Assembly (NCBI RefSeq): GCF_003967075.1
Contig: NZ_AP018666.1
Coordinates: forward strand, 124,001 to 188,000
Source of the DNA: Sphingobium amiense
Lineage (GTDB): Bacteria; Pseudomonadota; Alphaproteobacteria; Sphingomonadales; Sphingomonadaceae
Direction: 5' to 3'
DNA: 64,000 nucleotides
The stretch's first letter is position 1. Each line of letters begins with the position of its first letter. The position numbers and the translations under genes were made by a program. The notes under the pieces were generated by a model. That model was not told the DNA's origin, made no database searches, and was given only the letters and a program-made list of their open reading frames with translations. Below are positions 34,363 to 44,398 of the stretch, piece after piece.

Positions 34363-34578
34363 ATGCGCACCAAACTTCTGTTCGCAGGTCTGGCAGCCGG
34401 GTCGATGGCTGCTCTATCCTCGCCCGCGATTGCTCAGATGCCGCCCGGCTCACGGGACTGTTCATTCCAGTCGCTATCGCCGGAGGAAAAGTCTCGGTAC
34501 CAATCCCGTTACCGGCGCCGCGTGCGCGTCGATGGGCAAGCTTTTGCCGATAATGGCTGTATGAACAGGTGTGCATGA
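34363..34578 (+). CDS. Possible small exported protein
   Basis: A 71-residue frame with a good signal peptide (MRTKLLFAGLAAGSMAAL, cleavage after AIA) and a 46-residue basic mature part with three Cys (DCSFQSL, NGCMNRCA). The ribosome site is weak. No family recognised. It may be real given the clean signal, but composition alone cannot prove it. Confidence 0.4.
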   Translation: MRTKLLFAGLAAGSMAALSSPAIAQMPPGSRDCSFQSLSPEEKSRYQSRYRRRVRVDGQAFADNGCMNRCA

Positions 34579-34959
34579 CAGCCTCTGAGCGCAAAGCCCT
34601 CCGGCGTCCCCGCAAGGGCAAAAACTGCCGCGCCGTTTCGCGCCCCGTCACCAGCTTGGACGGATCCATGACAGTTGGCATCGGGCGCAAATGCGACTGA
34701 CGCGCTCGATGCCGCACATGGCGATCATGGTGCGTTTCCAGGAGGGGACCAAATCCTACGCTAAGAATTTTGGCCAGCGATATTCTTCGCCGGTCAGGGT
34801 TATGTGCTCCCACCCCGCTCCTTACGGAGATCGAATCCACTGATCACTGAATTCTGACTTTAGAAACGTTTCTTGAATCGGGATCCATGGATGAAAAGGG
34901 GCCGACTCTCTGCATTCAGCGAATATTCGAACGCGAAGGCAGAAGGCCGGCCTGATCGA
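34579..34959. other. Intergenic stretch with no supported gene
   Basis: About 380 bases between the small exported frame and the receptor fragment. Codon use and frames look non-coding. No repeats or hairpins of note. Confidence 0.4.
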
Positions 34960-35432
34960 TCAGAAGCTGATCGTTGCCGTGCCCCAAAAGCGGCGCCCTT
35001 CATCGAGCATCCAGTTGCCGTCGAGACCATCAAACCGGCCGCGGTCATCGACCGGCACGATCTTGTCGGTGACGTTGAGCACCGCCGCCCTCAGCGCGAA
35101 ATTCTCATTGATCGTGAAATTGATGCCGACATCGAAGGTCGTGCTCCCTTCACGGGTGCGGGTGTTGAGCGCGCCGTTGCGGAACCCGCTGAAAGTCTGC
35201 TTGCCCGAGTAGTAGCCGAGCACATAGGCCGCGATCTGCTCGGTCGCTTGCCAGTCCAGGCGAACGTTGGCCATGTGCCTGGGCGTCTTGTCGAGCGGCG
35301 TTCCGTCAAGCGAACTGCCGTCGAAAGCGGGCTCGCCGCCACCCTTCCGGACGGAATCGGTGTAGGTATAATTCGCGGTCAGCAGCAATGCCGGGGTGAT
35401 CGGCAGTCTGCCATTCACTTTGTCAAACGGCG
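34960..35432 (-). pseudogene. TonB-dependent receptor, C-terminal fragment
   Basis: About 157 residues of the outer-membrane barrel end: LLLTANYTYTDS, DKTPRHMANVRLDWQAT, NENFALRAAVLNVTDK and the terminal FWGTATISF with final Phe. The plug and most of the barrel are missing; the frame meets the IS21 remnant just upstream of RAPFDKVNG. It is a truncated remnant without its own promoter. Confidence 0.85.
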
Positions 35433-36330
35433 CGCAAACGGGACCCCGTATAGGCGTTGAAGGGGGACCCCCTTTTCGAGATTGAGCGGAGGGTTGATGC
35501 CCTGCGCTGTGTGCGGCGGAGGTCGGGCGTAGCCCGGCCGGAGGCGTACACAGCGCAAGTTCGTTTTGAAGCTGGGGTGAGAGTGGCGGCTAACTGCGGT
35601 TTTTGAAGCGCCAGCTGTCGTTGCCGGTCTCGACGATATCGCAGTGATGAGTGACGCGGTCGAGCAGAGCCGTGGTCATTTTGGGATCCCCGAACACGGT
35701 AGGCCATTCGCCGAAGGCGAGGTTGGTCGTGATAACGACGCTGGTGCGTTCGTAGAGCTTGCTGATCAGGTGGAACAGGAGCTGGCCACCAGAGCGCGCG
35801 AACGGCAGATATCCCAACTCATCGAGCACCACCAGGTCGAGCCGTGAGAGCTGTCCCGCCAGGGTCCCGCCCTTGCCGATCCGGGCCTCCTCTTCGAGGC
35901 GTGTCACCAGCCAGGGATCGTAAATGGTGCGGTTCCGCCCGAAGTGACGCTCATGTTCCCCGACGATCTCTTCGCCGCAGCGGATGACGATCCGGCCCGC
36001 ATAGGCGCGCACCTGCACCGTGCGCCGCGCCGCCCTGGACATGACCGAGTAGCGGTTGCGGTCGAAGCTGATGAGGCAGGTGCCGGTGACGGCATGCTCG
36101 CTCTCATGGAAGCCATCGAAGGGCGCCAGGATCGGCTGCAGGACAGGCCGCTCCATCTCCAGCGCCTAGGCCACGGTGATATCGCCGCGCTCGGGATGGG
36201 TGTGGTGCTCGGCCCAGCGCCGGCACTCCGCCTTCCTTCTCACGATCTGGCTTTTGAGCCATTCGAGCATGGAATCTTTTGCCATCATGGGCGTCGTCGT
36301 CGCTCTCGGCAGCATCGTCTACCGGGCCAG
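35433..36330 (-). mobile_element. IS21-family remnant
   Basis: Fragments of istA and istB in one damaged block. Near 35,430-35,475 GGGACCCC occurs twice, typical of repeated IS21 ends. The upstream istA piece (LEWLKSQIVRRKAECRRW) is cut by a TAG before the fused frame. Boundaries are approximate. It differs in sequence from the intact IS21 element at 48716. Confidence 0.7.
35590..36156 (-). pseudogene. istA-istB in-frame fusion remnant
   Basis: A 188-residue frame. Its first 80 residues are IstA ([42 protein letters not shown]). The rest is the C-terminal half of IstB ([52 protein letters not shown]). An internal deletion joined them, removing the istA end and the IstB Walker A. Probably not functional for transposition. 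Confidence 0.8.
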
Positions 36331-36635
36331 CATCCGCCGGTCATCAACGTAGGGGTCACGACGGTGGAGCGAGCGGTCGGCTCTTCAAGCCCAACGCGAT
36401 CGGCTCATTTCTCGCTCACCAGTCGTGAACTAACGGCAAATTTGTCAGAATTTGAGGGTGAAAGTGATTTATGGCCCTCATTTTTGTTTCAAGCAGCGCC
36501 TGCCGAATGCATCTCTGCGATTGATGTCTTCTGCAAAAGCTTGTTGGCATCGGATGCTCGCTGATCACACCTAACCCGTAATCGTGCCTCTGGCTGACAT
36601 ACCCGACAAACGTATAAGCTCGCCATGCGCGGGCG
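36331..36635. other. Intergenic stretch with no supported gene
   Basis: About 300 bases between the IS21 remnant and the toxin gene; less GC-rich than its neighbours. No gene or clear repeat recognised. Confidence 0.4.
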
Positions 36636-36917
36636 TCACCAACCCAATTCCGCGTGCGATCCCAAGCGCACAAGCTGCAAGGTGTCGTCATCGGGCTTGC
36701 GGTAAATCAGCACGAGGTCGGGCTTTATGTGGCAATCGCGATGGTCGCGCCAGTCGCCGGTCAGCGCATGGTCGCGGTGGCGCGGTTCAAGCGGCTCGTC
36801 GGATGCCAGCGCCTCGATGATCGGGATCAGGTCAGCGTCCAGCGTCTTGGCGTGCTGCCCCTTCTTCTCCCGCTTGTAGTCGCGCTTGAACCGCCCGAAG
36901 CGTTCAATCGTCCGCAT
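36636..36917 (-). CDS. yafQ: YafQ/RelE-family toxin
   Basis: A 93-residue mRNA-interferase-type toxin: basic start (RFGRFKRDYKREKKGQH), HALTGDWRDHRDCHIKPDLV and LIYRKPDDDTLQLVRLGSHAELG, with the C-terminal His/Leu pattern of YafQ. It overlaps the antitoxin gene by 14 bases, the usual order (antitoxin first). Confidence 0.9.
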   Translation of the reverse strand: MRTIERFGRFKRDYKREKKGQHAKTLDADLIPIIEALASDEPLEPRHRDHALTGDWRDHRDCHIKPDLVLIYRKPDDDTLQLVRLGSHAELGW

Positions 36918-37167
36918 TGAGGTCGGCCATCAGGTCGACCACCGTGGCGAACCGCTTGCCCTTTCCCTCGCGCGCTTCCTTCATGGCCTCGATCGTCTCG
37001 GCATTGGGCACCAGCGGTTCAAACGGCAAGGCCTTGTCGCGGGCAACGCGGGTCAGCATCAGGCGCACGGCATCGGAGACGGTCAGCCCCATAGCAGCCA
37101 GCACGGTCGCGGCTTCCTCCTTCACCGCTCCGTCGATCCGGGTCTGCACAAGAGCGTTTGCGGCCAT
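36904..37167 (-). CDS. dinJ: DinJ/RelB-family antitoxin
   Basis: An 87-residue ribbon-helix-helix antitoxin (ALVQTRIDGAVKEEAATVL, AMGLTVSDAVRLMLTRVA) with a disordered toxin-binding tail. I chose the ATG at 37167, with GAAAGGAAA upstream. A 19-bp palindrome lies 15 bases before it, a likely operator. The module probably stabilises the plasmid. Confidence 0.9.
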   Translation of the reverse strand: MAANALVQTRIDGAVKEEAATVLAAMGLTVSDAVRLMLTRVARDKALPFEPLVPNAETIEAMKEAREGKGKRFATVVDLMADLNADD

Positions 37168-37181
37168 GTCGATTTCCTTTC

Positions 37182-37200
37182 TGCATGACGATGTAATGCA
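37182..37200. promoter_or_regulatory. Palindromic operator candidate of dinJ-yafQ
   Basis: TGCATGAC-GAT-GTAATGCA, 8-bp inverted repeats with one mismatch around a 3-base centre, just upstream of the antitoxin start; autoregulation by the DinJ-YafQ complex is typical. Confidence 0.55.
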
Positions 37201-37550
37201 AGCGAACGCAAAGTGCAATCAGGCAAAGCCCCGGCTATCGACATGGCGACCGGGCTTCGCGTTTTTCACCTTCAATGCTGTGAGTGCCATCGGTTCGGGG
37301 CCCTGATCGGGAATGTTGGGGCCGTTCTCACACTTTCGGTGGGCAAACGGTCCCACAATCGTTCCACATTTTGGGCCAAATTCAGGCAAATCAGGGAGAC
37401 GACCGCGAACAACTTACAAGACAAATCGTTGCTTTTTCAGTGTAGGTAGGGGTAGGGACGCCATCAGCTCGCTTGACACAAGGTTCTACACTCGACAGCG
37501 GGGTCCTCTACCACCGGGCAATTCTGCAGGATGCTGCAAACCGCGCGATA
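37201..37550. other. Non-coding stretch with one hairpin
   Basis: About 350 bases between the toxin-antitoxin promoter and the DUF411 gene. It holds a hairpin (37226-37257, see next entry). No coding frame is supported. Confidence 0.45.
37226..37266 (+). terminator. Intrinsic-terminator-like hairpin
   Basis: AAGCCC(C)GG pairs with CCGGGCTT (37250-37257), with one bulge, followed by CGCGTTTTT. No plus-strand gene ends nearby, so its use is unclear; it may be a relic of rearrangement. Confidence 0.4.
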
Positions 37551-37988
37551 TCAATGGCGGGCGAAAATTCGCTGACCGGCGCTGCCGAAGGCCACCACCG
37601 TATAGGGTTGGCGGGCAGCGCCTGCCACTTCCATGCCCTCCGAACCGATCGGCATCCCCGCAACCGCAATGCCTTTGACGCCCGCAGGACGGGTCGCCAG
37701 CAAGCGCTTGACGTCGGATATCGGGACATGGCCCTCGATCATATAGCCATCGACGATCGCGCTGTGGCAAGATGCCAGCGTCCGGGGCATGCCGGCCTTG
37801 CGCTGAAGCTCGCTGCGCGACGCATCGTCACGCATGACGACCTTGCGTCCCAGCTTCGCGCGCACGGCCTGCGCCCACTTCTCGCAACATCCACATCCCG
37901 GATCCCGGTGGACGACGATATCACTGGCCGCAAGCGCTACGCCGGGCATGGCGAGGAACAGCAAGGCGACGAATAGGCGGGTCTTCAT
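37551..37988 (-). CDS. DUF411 periplasmic metal-binding protein
   Basis: A 145-residue exported protein (signal ending ALAAS) of the DUF411 family. Metal ligands are likely in HRDPGCGCCEKW, with further conserved MPRTLASCHSAIVDGYMIEGHVP. Last gene of the second copper cluster, 79 bases after the interrupted MFS gene. I chose the ATG at 37988 because it starts the signal peptide. Confidence 0.88.
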   Translation of the reverse strand: MKTRLFVALLFLAMPGVALAASDIVVHRDPGCGCCEKWAQAVRAKLGRKVVMRDDASRSELQRKAGMPRTLASCHSAIVDGYMIEGHVPISDVKRLLATRPAGVKGIAVAGMPIGSEGMEVAGAARQPYTVVAFGSAGQRIFARH

Positions 37989-38067
37989 GAAATGACTCCC
38001 GGAAGAACGATAAGCATGGGGCAGAGGCCCCTTCTTTTCTATACGCATCAATGCGCCCCTCCCCTCA

Positions 38068-38603
38068 TCACGCAGATGATTTTACGATGGCGGGCGGCCT
38101 CCAGGCTAGCGGCAGGGACACAAGCAGCGCTAGCGATAGACCACCAATCCCCCACAGAACGAGCGGCTGCGCCCCGGGAGCGACGATGGCTATCGCCAGC
38201 GGCGCGAGCGCCTGCCCGATGCTGGCGGCGGAATGCTGGAAACCGAGCTTCACGCCTGAAGGGGCCCCGCCGCCGCTGATCCAGAAGCTGGTGACCAATC
38301 GAAGGGTTGCCGAGCTCCAGCCGGCAGCAACGATGATCCCACTGAGTTCGGCCATGCTCGCGGCGACAGGGAACAGGAAAAGCGCCGCAGCCAGCAGGCC
38401 GAGCGTCAGCCCCGCAAGCCGCCTCGGCATGGTCACCAGCCAATCGAGCCTCGCATGGAAGATCTGTGCTGCCAGCATGCCCAATCCGCAGAGACTGAGC
38501 ATCCAGGCGATCTCTTCGCGGCTCAGCGAAATGACGCTCCGCGTCACCAGGAGATTGACATGCATCGCCGCCAGCCCGCCGCCCGCGACGATCGTGACGA
38601 AAA
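38068..38603 (-). pseudogene. MFS transporter, 3' part, split by Tn3-family element
   Basis: C-terminal six-helix half of a major facilitator (VTIVAGGGLAAMHVNLLVTR, SWSS-type helix break). The coding part is 38068-38598; 38599-38603 is one copy of the 5-bp target duplication. Joined to 42708-43418 it gives 414 codons including stop with no frame loss, so the gene was intact when the transposon arrived. Confidence 0.9.
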
Positions 38604-38647
38604 GGCCCAGTCGGCCCGAAGCTGCGATTTTGGTCATCTTGGAGAAC
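38604..38647 (+). repeat. Left terminal inverted repeat of the Tn3-family element
   Basis: 44 bases; identical to the right repeat for the first 30 bases, then three mismatches in 14. Confidence 0.9.
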
Positions 38648-38725
38648 AGGTCGGAAACGGGCTGGTTGTTGTTGACGGTCGCCCATGCGAGGAACGACGT
38701 TCCGCTCCGATAAGGGAGCGGCGTT

Positions 38726-41635
38726 ATGAGCCTTGGCGTTTCGAGTGGGGATCTGATCGGCTCCTGGAGCCTGAGTTTTTCGGACATCGCGTTCGTGACC
38801 GGCAAAGCGGAGACGGCACGACTGGGATTGGCGGTTCAGCTTAGATTTTTCGCCGGGCATGGCTTCTTTGTGCCGGATCATGCGTCGATACCCTCCGACG
38901 GTGTCTTGTATCTGGCGGAGCAACTTGGTCTCGATGCCAAATCCGTGAACCACTATGATTTTTCCGGTCGCACCGCCCGCCGGCATTGCGCGGAGATTTT
39001 GCGGCATCTCGGGTTCCGCCGTATGACGCAGACGGATCGCAGGGCGTTGTCGGGGTGGATTTCCGACGATCTTTGTGCGGGCGGGCAGTCGATCAATGCC
39101 ATGCTCGAGCATGTTTTCCTGTGGTGCCGCGACCGCCGTATCTATGGGCCGTCGCGCAAGGAGCTGGAACGCCTCGTCCGCTCGCAACGACACTTCTATC
39201 TGGAGGCCCTGTTGGCCCGAGTCGGCGACCGGCTTGCGCCGGATGCGATCGCCTTGCTGGAAGCCTCGCTCGCCGATCCCGAGGGCCCGACCGGCTTCAA
39301 CACGATGAAGGGCGATGCAGGTCAGGCGACGCTCGAAAACATTCTTGGCGTGACCGCCAAACTCGCCTTTATCCAGCGGCTTGCTCTTCCCCGAGATTTC
39401 CTATCGGTCACGGGCAAGGCATGGGTCGATCAGATCGTTCGCCGGGTTGCCGGCGAGAAAGCCTCGGAGATGCGCCGGCATGTACCGGCGCGCCAGCTCG
39501 GGCTCTATGCCGTTTATCTGATGGCGCGGGAAGCTCAGCTTACGGATGCGATGGTCGACCTGCTGATCGAGACGGTCCATAAGATCGGATCGCGCTCGAA
39601 ACGCAAGGTGGTGGGCGATATCGCGAAAGACATCGAGCGGGTCTATGGCAAGGAGCGACTCCTGGTCGAGATTGCCAGCGCTTCGATCGACGATCCATCC
39701 GGGCGCATCTGCGATGTCATTTTCCCAATCGCCGGCAAGGACAAGCTGGCGGCGATCGTCAAGGAAAGCCAGGCAAAGGGCGCCTTGGATCGGCGGATCT
39801 ACAAGGTGATGCGGGGGTCATGGGCCAATCATTATCGCCGTATGCTGCCAAGCCTGCTTTCGGCACTGGAGTTCCGGTCGAACAATGCCGTGTGGCGTCC
39901 GGTGCTGGCGGCCCTGGACTGGATCAGAAGCAAAGTGGATGATGGATGCCGCTACGTGCCGCCGCACGCAGTGCCGGTCGACGAGGTCATTCCGGCGAGA
40001 TGGCGCAGTTCCGTCATTGATGAAGAGGGGCGCGTAAACCGGATCAGTTATGAGCTTTGTGTCCTCGCGCAACTGCGCGATCGCATCCGTTCTAAGGAAA
40101 TCTGGGTTGTCGGGGCGGACCGATACCGCAATCCCGATGACGATCTTCCCAAGGACTTCGATGCGCGGCGAGAAGCATATTACACAGGATTGAACCTGAC
40201 GGCGGATGCGCGTGCATTTTCAAGCGCCATCCGGGGAGAGCTTGCTCAGGAACTGTTGCTCCTCAATGCCAATATTCCCCGGAACGACAAGGTTCGGCTG
40301 CTGTGGCGCGGCGAGAACCGTATATCTCTCACCCCGTTCAAACCCTTGCCCGAACCCAGGGGTCTCGCCTCGATCAAGACCGAGATCGGCCAACGCTGGC
40401 CGATGACCGGGCTGCTCGACGTACTGAAGGAGGCTGCCCTTGATACGGGACTTCTCGAAGCGTTCGAAACATCGGCCTCGCGTGTTGCACTGCCGAAAAC
40501 CGCGCTGGATCAACGTCTCCTGCTATGCCTCTACGGCCTGGGAACGAATGCCGGGCTCAAGCGGATCGCCGGCGCCACCCCCGATGTCAGCTATGAAGAG
40601 CTGCTGCATGTCCATCGCCGCTTCGTTCATACCGCGGCGCTCAAGGAGGCGTGTGCCAGGGTTGCGAATGCCACCCTGGCAATCCGCAATGCCGCAGTCT
40701 GGGGGGACGCCGGCACGGCCTGTGCGTCAGATTCCACAAAGTTCGGAGCCTGGGATCGCAACCTGATGACGGAATGGCATGCGCGTTATGGTGGACGGGG
40801 CGTCATGATCTACTGGCATGTCGAACGACGCGCGACGTGCGTCTATTCCCAGCTCAAGCGCTGCTCTTCCTCCGAGGTCGCCTCCATGATCGAGGGCGTG
40901 CTGCGCCATTGCACCGACATGGAAATCCAGCGACAATATGTTGATAGTCATGGCCAAAGCGCGGTTGGCTTTGCATTTTGCCGGCTTCTCGGATTTGAGC
41001 TTGCACCCCGCCTGAAAGCGATCGCTCGCCAGAAGCTGGCTCTTCCCGATGTCGGCATGCGAACGCGGCTTCCCCACTTGCAGCCGATCCTCTCCAGTCC
41101 GATCAACTGGGATGAGATCGAGCAGCAATATGACGAGATGGTCAAATATGCAGCCGCGATGCAGACAAAAACCGCCGACCCGGAGGCGATCCTGCGCCGG
41201 TTTAGCCGCTCCGAGGTGATGCACCCGACCTACAAGGCGTTGAGTGAGTTGGGCCGCGCGGTCAAGACGATCTTCCTGTGCCGGTATCTGCGCGAGGAGT
41301 CCTTCCGCCGCGAAATTCATGAAGGCCTGAATGTCGTTGAAAACTGGAACAGTGCCAACGGGTTCGTTTTCTTCGGCAAGGGCGGCGAGATCGCCACCAA
41401 CCGCATCGATGAGCAGCAGCTCTCGGTCCTGGCGCTACATTTGCTGCAAGCGTCGCTTGTCTATGTGAACACCCGAATGCTTCAGAGCGTGCTGGTGGAA
41501 CCGAAATGGACGGGCCGGATGACGCCGGATGATTATCGCGGCCTCACACCGCTGATTTACAGCCACGTCAATCCTTATGGCCGCTTCGACCTCGATCTAA
41601 ATAGCCGGATCGATTTTGGGCGGCTTGCTGCCTGA
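38726..41635 (+). CDS. tnpA: Tn3-family DDE transposase TnpA
   Basis: A 969-residue transposase, full length for the family. Catalytic residues are visible: Asp in [14 protein letters not shown], Asp in [14 protein letters not shown], Glu in [14 protein letters not shown]. It forms the cointegrate; the resolvase gene downstream completes transposition. The frame is intact. Confidence 0.95.
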   Translation: MSLGVSSGDLIGSWSLSFSDIAFVTGKAETARLGLAVQLRFFAGHGFFVPDHASIPSDGVLYLAEQLGLDAKSVNHYDFSGRTARRHCAEILRHLGFRRMTQTDRRALSGWISDDLCAGGQSINAMLEHVFLWCRDRRIYGPSRKELERLVRSQRHFYLEALLARVGDRLAPDAIALLEASLADPEGPTGFNTMKGDAGQATLENILGVTAKLAFIQRLALPRDFLSVTGKAWVDQIVRRVAGEKASEMRRHVPARQLGLYAVYLMAREAQLTDAMVDLLIETVHKIGSRSKRKVVGDIAKDIERVYGKERLLVEIASASIDDPSGRICDVIFPIAGKDKLAAIVKESQAKGALDRRIYKVMRGSWANHYRRMLPSLLSALEFRSNNAVWRPVLAALDWIRSKVDDGCRYVPPHAVPVDEVIPARWRSSVIDEEGRVNRISYELCVLAQLRDRIRSKEIWVVGADRYRNPDDDLPKDFDARREAYYTGLNLTADARAFSSAIRGELAQELLLLNANIPRNDKVRLLWRGENRISLTPFKPLPEPRGLASIKTEIGQRWPMTGLLDVLKEAALDTGLLEAFETSASRVALPKTALDQRLLLCLYGLGTNAGLKRIAGATPDVSYEELLHVHRRFVHTAALKEACARVANATLAIRNAAVWGDAGTACASDSTKFGAWDRNLMTEWHARYGGRGVMIYWHVERRATCVYSQLKRCSSSEVASMIEGVLRHCTDMEIQRQYVDSHGQSAVGFAFCRLLGFELAPRLKAIARQKLALPDVGMRTRLPHLQPILSSPINWDEIEQQYDEMVKYAAAMQTKTADPEAILRRFSRSEVMHPTYKALSELGRAVKTIFLCRYLREESFRREIHEGLNVVENWNSANGFVFFGKGGEIATNRIDEQQLSVLALHLLQASLVYVNTRMLQSVLVEPKWTGRMTPDDYRGLTPLIYSHVNPYGRFDLDLNSRIDFGRLAA

Positions 41636-41639
41636 CCGG

Positions 41640-41777
41640 GGCCTTTCCGCTAGCACCATTGGGGTGCACCCGAACGTGACGATCGGAAGTGACATATGCG
41701 ACATGTCACAAAAGGGTGGTTCCGTCACCAATGTTACTGTACGAGGGCAAAGCCACCCTAATGTGACGGATTTGCCC
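41640..41777. promoter_or_regulatory. Candidate res site between tnpA and tnpR
   Basis: This 138-base gap holds a 7-7-7 palindrome GTGACAT-ATGCGAC-ATGTCAC (41689-41709) and further half-sites (AACGTGAC, CCGTCACC, AATGTGACGG). Clustered TGTGAC-like half-sites next to a serine resolvase gene are what a res site looks like. Subsite limits were not resolved. Confidence 0.65.
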
Positions 41778-42644
41778 ATGACCCGCGTCGGCTACGCCCG
41801 CGTCAGCACCATCGACCAGGATCTCGATATCCAGGTTGCCCGGTTGAAGGCGGCGGGCTGTGAAATCGTCCGCTCCGAAACAGGCTCGGGCGCATCGCGC
41901 ACTGGACGCACGGAGCTTGAGACGATCATGCAGTTCCTGCGCGCCGATGACGAACTCGTCGTCCTGCGTCTCGATCGGCTCGGTCGCTCCACACGCGATG
42001 TTCTCAATCTGGTTCATGAACTCGACCAGAAGGGAGCCTCATTGCGGGTGCTTGAGCCGGAGGTGACGACGGCCGGAAGCATGGGGCGGATGGTGATCAC
42101 CATTCTGGGCATGGTCGCGGACATGGAACTGACGTTCATCAAGGACCGGCAGCGCGCCGGGATCGAGGCGGCGCGCGCCGAAGGCGTCTACAAAGGCCGG
42201 AAGAAAAACATCGATGACGATGAAATCCGACGCCGGATCACCGCCGGCGCGAGCAAGGCCAGCGTCGCGCGCGACCTCAAGATCTCAAGGATGACCGTCT
42301 ATCGGGCGCTTGACGTCATTCCTTCAAGGATCGGGCTGCCGGAAAAGCCGCCTTCTGTCACCATCGCCCTGCATCTGACCATCGAGAACTTCAACAAGCA
42401 TGGTCGTGGCAGAAAGCCCGCTCGCGAGCGCATCGAGGCGATGCTGGAGCGGGATTACCAGATGCAAAAGACCGGGAACTGCGATTACACGCTGACCGTC
42501 GCCTATGATCAGGATGCCGATGGCGTCAGCCTCGATGACGAGATCGCATCTCTCCAGACAGAGATGTTCAACATCGCAGAGAGCTACAGGTGCTCGATCG
42601 AGACCGATGTTTACGAGATTGGAGGACAAGAGCGAGCCTGGTAG
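41778..42644 (+). CDS. tnpR: Serine resolvase TnpR with long C-terminal extension
   Basis: A 288-residue recombinase. Catalytic N-terminal domain with VGYARVSTIDQDLDIQ (Ser near residue 10) and LRLDRLGRSTRDVLNLVHEL; helix-turn-helix GASKASVARDLKISRMTVYR ends near residue 180. About 100 further residues of unknown fold follow, so it is longer than the roughly 185-residue Tn3 resolvase. ATG at 41778; upstream in-frame codons overlap res and are not homologous. Confidence 0.9.
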   Translation: MTRVGYARVSTIDQDLDIQVARLKAAGCEIVRSETGSGASRTGRTELETIMQFLRADDELVVLRLDRLGRSTRDVLNLVHELDQKGASLRVLEPEVTTAGSMGRMVITILGMVADMELTFIKDRQRAGIEAARAEGVYKGRKKNIDDDEIRRRITAGASKASVARDLKISRMTVYRALDVIPSRIGLPEKPPSVTIALHLTIENFNKHGRGRKPARERIEAMLERDYQMQKTGNCDYTLTVAYDQDADGVSLDDEIASLQTEMFNIAESYRCSIETDVYEIGGQERAW

Positions 42645-42663
42645 CTCGCCATGTTCAATCTTC

Positions 42664-42707
42664 GTTCTTCAACATGGCCAAAATCGCAGCTTCGGGCCGA
42701 CTGGGCC
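42664..42707 (-). repeat. Right terminal inverted repeat of the Tn3-family element
   Basis: Partner of 38604-38647; followed by the second GAAAA target copy. Confidence 0.9.
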
Positions 42708-43418
42708 GAAAAGCAGGATCAGCGTCGCGCCGAGCGTCGGCGCGGGCAGGTCTCCGCCATCGATGCAAGGTGCACACCAGCGCGGCAGACGCACGGCGCA
42801 AAGCGCCGCCCCGACGGCACCGATGCCGAGAGCGAGGATCATGAGGGGAGCGCGGGGCAGGATCGCGGCCGAGACCTCCGCCACCAGCGGACCGGCGAGA
42901 TCGCCCAGAAACACGAAGGCGGTCAGCCAGGTGAAGCGGCGCGCCTGGTCCGCGCGCCCGCTTGCGGCAAAGCTCGCGCAGAGCAAGCCCAACGGTATGA
43001 TGGCGGCCGACGCCATCCCCGCCACCAGACGCAATGCATAAAGCTCAGGCAACCCGACGAGGCCGATCGGCGCGGTCACCAGCGCGAGGATGACCAGCGC
43101 TGCGCGCAACATCGCCCGATAGTCGACCCGGTCCGCGATCCAGCCCCAGAGCGGCGCCGCCAGCAAGGCTGCCAGGGGATGGACCGCGGTCAGGCTCGCG
43201 ACGTGAAAATCATGAGCGCTTGACGATAGCGCGCCACGAGCCGGGTCGACCAGTGCCGGAAGGAAGGCGAGAATGGCCGTCTGTCCCGCCGACGCCGCAG
43301 CCGCCGCGAGCAACAAGACGAAAAAGGAGGCCGGCCAGCGACCGTTGGCTTGCGATCCAGCCTTGTCACGCGGCGCGTTCGCGGTCGATCCCTCGAGTGG
43401 CCATCCGCGGATCACCAC
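42708..43418 (-). pseudogene. MFS transporter, 5' part, split by Tn3-family element
   Basis: N-terminal half of the transporter, with about six helices and the MFS loop LWGWIADRVDYR. GTG start at 43418 inside the end of copB, implying translational coupling. The last codons before the transposon read ILLF, and the other half resumes VTIVAGG. Substrate unknown; operon context suggests metal or organic efflux. Confidence 0.88.
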
Positions 43419-44398
43419 CAGGCGCGCAAGCCGATCACCAGCCTGTGTTCGGAAGGCCCTTCCCTGCGCAGGCGACGGAAATCGGCCGTGCCGTCAAATG
43501 CGCGCTCCCAGACGAAGCCGATATAGGGCGCGAACTTGCGCGACACCTCGTAGCGCAACCGTCCGCTCAGCTCGACATTGCTGAAGCCGCTGCCGAGCTG
43601 CCGATCGCTCGACCGCTTCGAATAGATATTGGTTTCCACCTGCGGCGTAAGGATCAACCGATTGGTGAACAGGACCTCATAGGAGGCCTTGGCGCGCGCC
43701 GCGAGACGCCCATCGGTTCCTACATAGCCGGTGAGCTGGACGTCGAACCAATAGGGCGCCAGTCCCTCGACGCCGGCGGCGAGCCAGGTGGTCGCACCCT
43801 TGCCGAGATCCTGCCTGACCCCGAGCAGCGTGCCCCAGAACGGGTTCTTGCTGTGCCACCACAGCGCCTCGACGCTGCTCTCCGGATCGAGACGTTGGTC
43901 GCGGGAGTTCTTGAGCCCCTGGCTGCGCAGCCAGAGCTTGTCATTGTCCTGACCCTTGGTGACGAGCACGGTCCAGCCCACGCCCTGACCCTCGTTGCCG
44001 CTGGTGAACTCGAGCTCATCCACAAGTATCTTGGGGATCGAGAGCTTGTCGGCCATCTCATAGCCCGGCAGCGTCGAGTTGCGATAGCCGTCGGCATAAT
44101 CGTCCGAGTTGCGCGCGTCCGGCGGGGCCTTGCCACCCTGCATCGAGCCCATGTCCATCGTGGCGCCGTTACCGGACGCCTTCGTGTCGGTCATATCCAT
44201 GCCCGGCATGTCCATGCCCGCATGCTCCTGAGAGCCTTGCGCGGAAGGTGAGTTTGGATCGGGAGTGGCCGTTTGGGCAGGGGTGGCGGCGGGCGACGGG
44301 GGCAAGGCATCCTGCGCGAGGGCGGGAGCCGTGATCGCCGGCGCCAGGAAGAGGGCAACGCCAAGAGCAATGCCGCGCGAGGGGATAATCCGGATCAT
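43412..44398 (-). CDS. copB: Outer-membrane copper resistance protein CopB (second copy)
   Basis: A 328-residue CopB. Signal peptide ending ALAQ, short Met/His segment (HAGMDMPGMDMTD), then the barrel domain ending RLVIGLRAWW with terminal aromatic residues. The Met/His segment is much shorter than in the first CopB at 7779. ATG at 44398 overlaps the oxidase stop (ATGA). Confidence 0.92.
   Translation of the reverse strand: MIRIIPSRGIALGVALFLAPAITAPALAQDALPPSPAATPAQTATPDPNSPSAQGSQEHAGMDMPGMDMTDTKASGNGATMDMGSMQGGKAPPDARNSDDYADGYRNSTLPGYEMADKLSIPKILVDELEFTSGNEGQGVGWTVLVTKGQDNDKLWLRSQGLKNSRDQRLDPESSVEALWWHSKNPFWGTLLGVRQDLGKGATTWLAAGVEGLAPYWFDVQLTGYVGTDGRLAARAKASYEVLFTNRLILTPQVETNIYSKRSSDRQLGSGFSNVELSGRLRYEVSRKFAPYIGFVWERAFDGTADFRRLRREGPSEHRLVIGLRAWW

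Larger units (their letters stand above)
38604..42707 (+). mobile_element. Tn3-family transposon, 4,104 bp, intact ends
   Basis: 44-bp terminal inverted repeats (38604-38647 and 42664-42707) with three mismatches, opening GGCCCAGTCGGCC. A 5-bp target duplication GAAAA flanks it (38599-38603, 42708-42712), as expected for Tn3. It carries only tnpA, a res-like region and tnpR, with no cargo. Inserted in an MFS transporter gene of the copper cluster. Confidence 0.95.
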
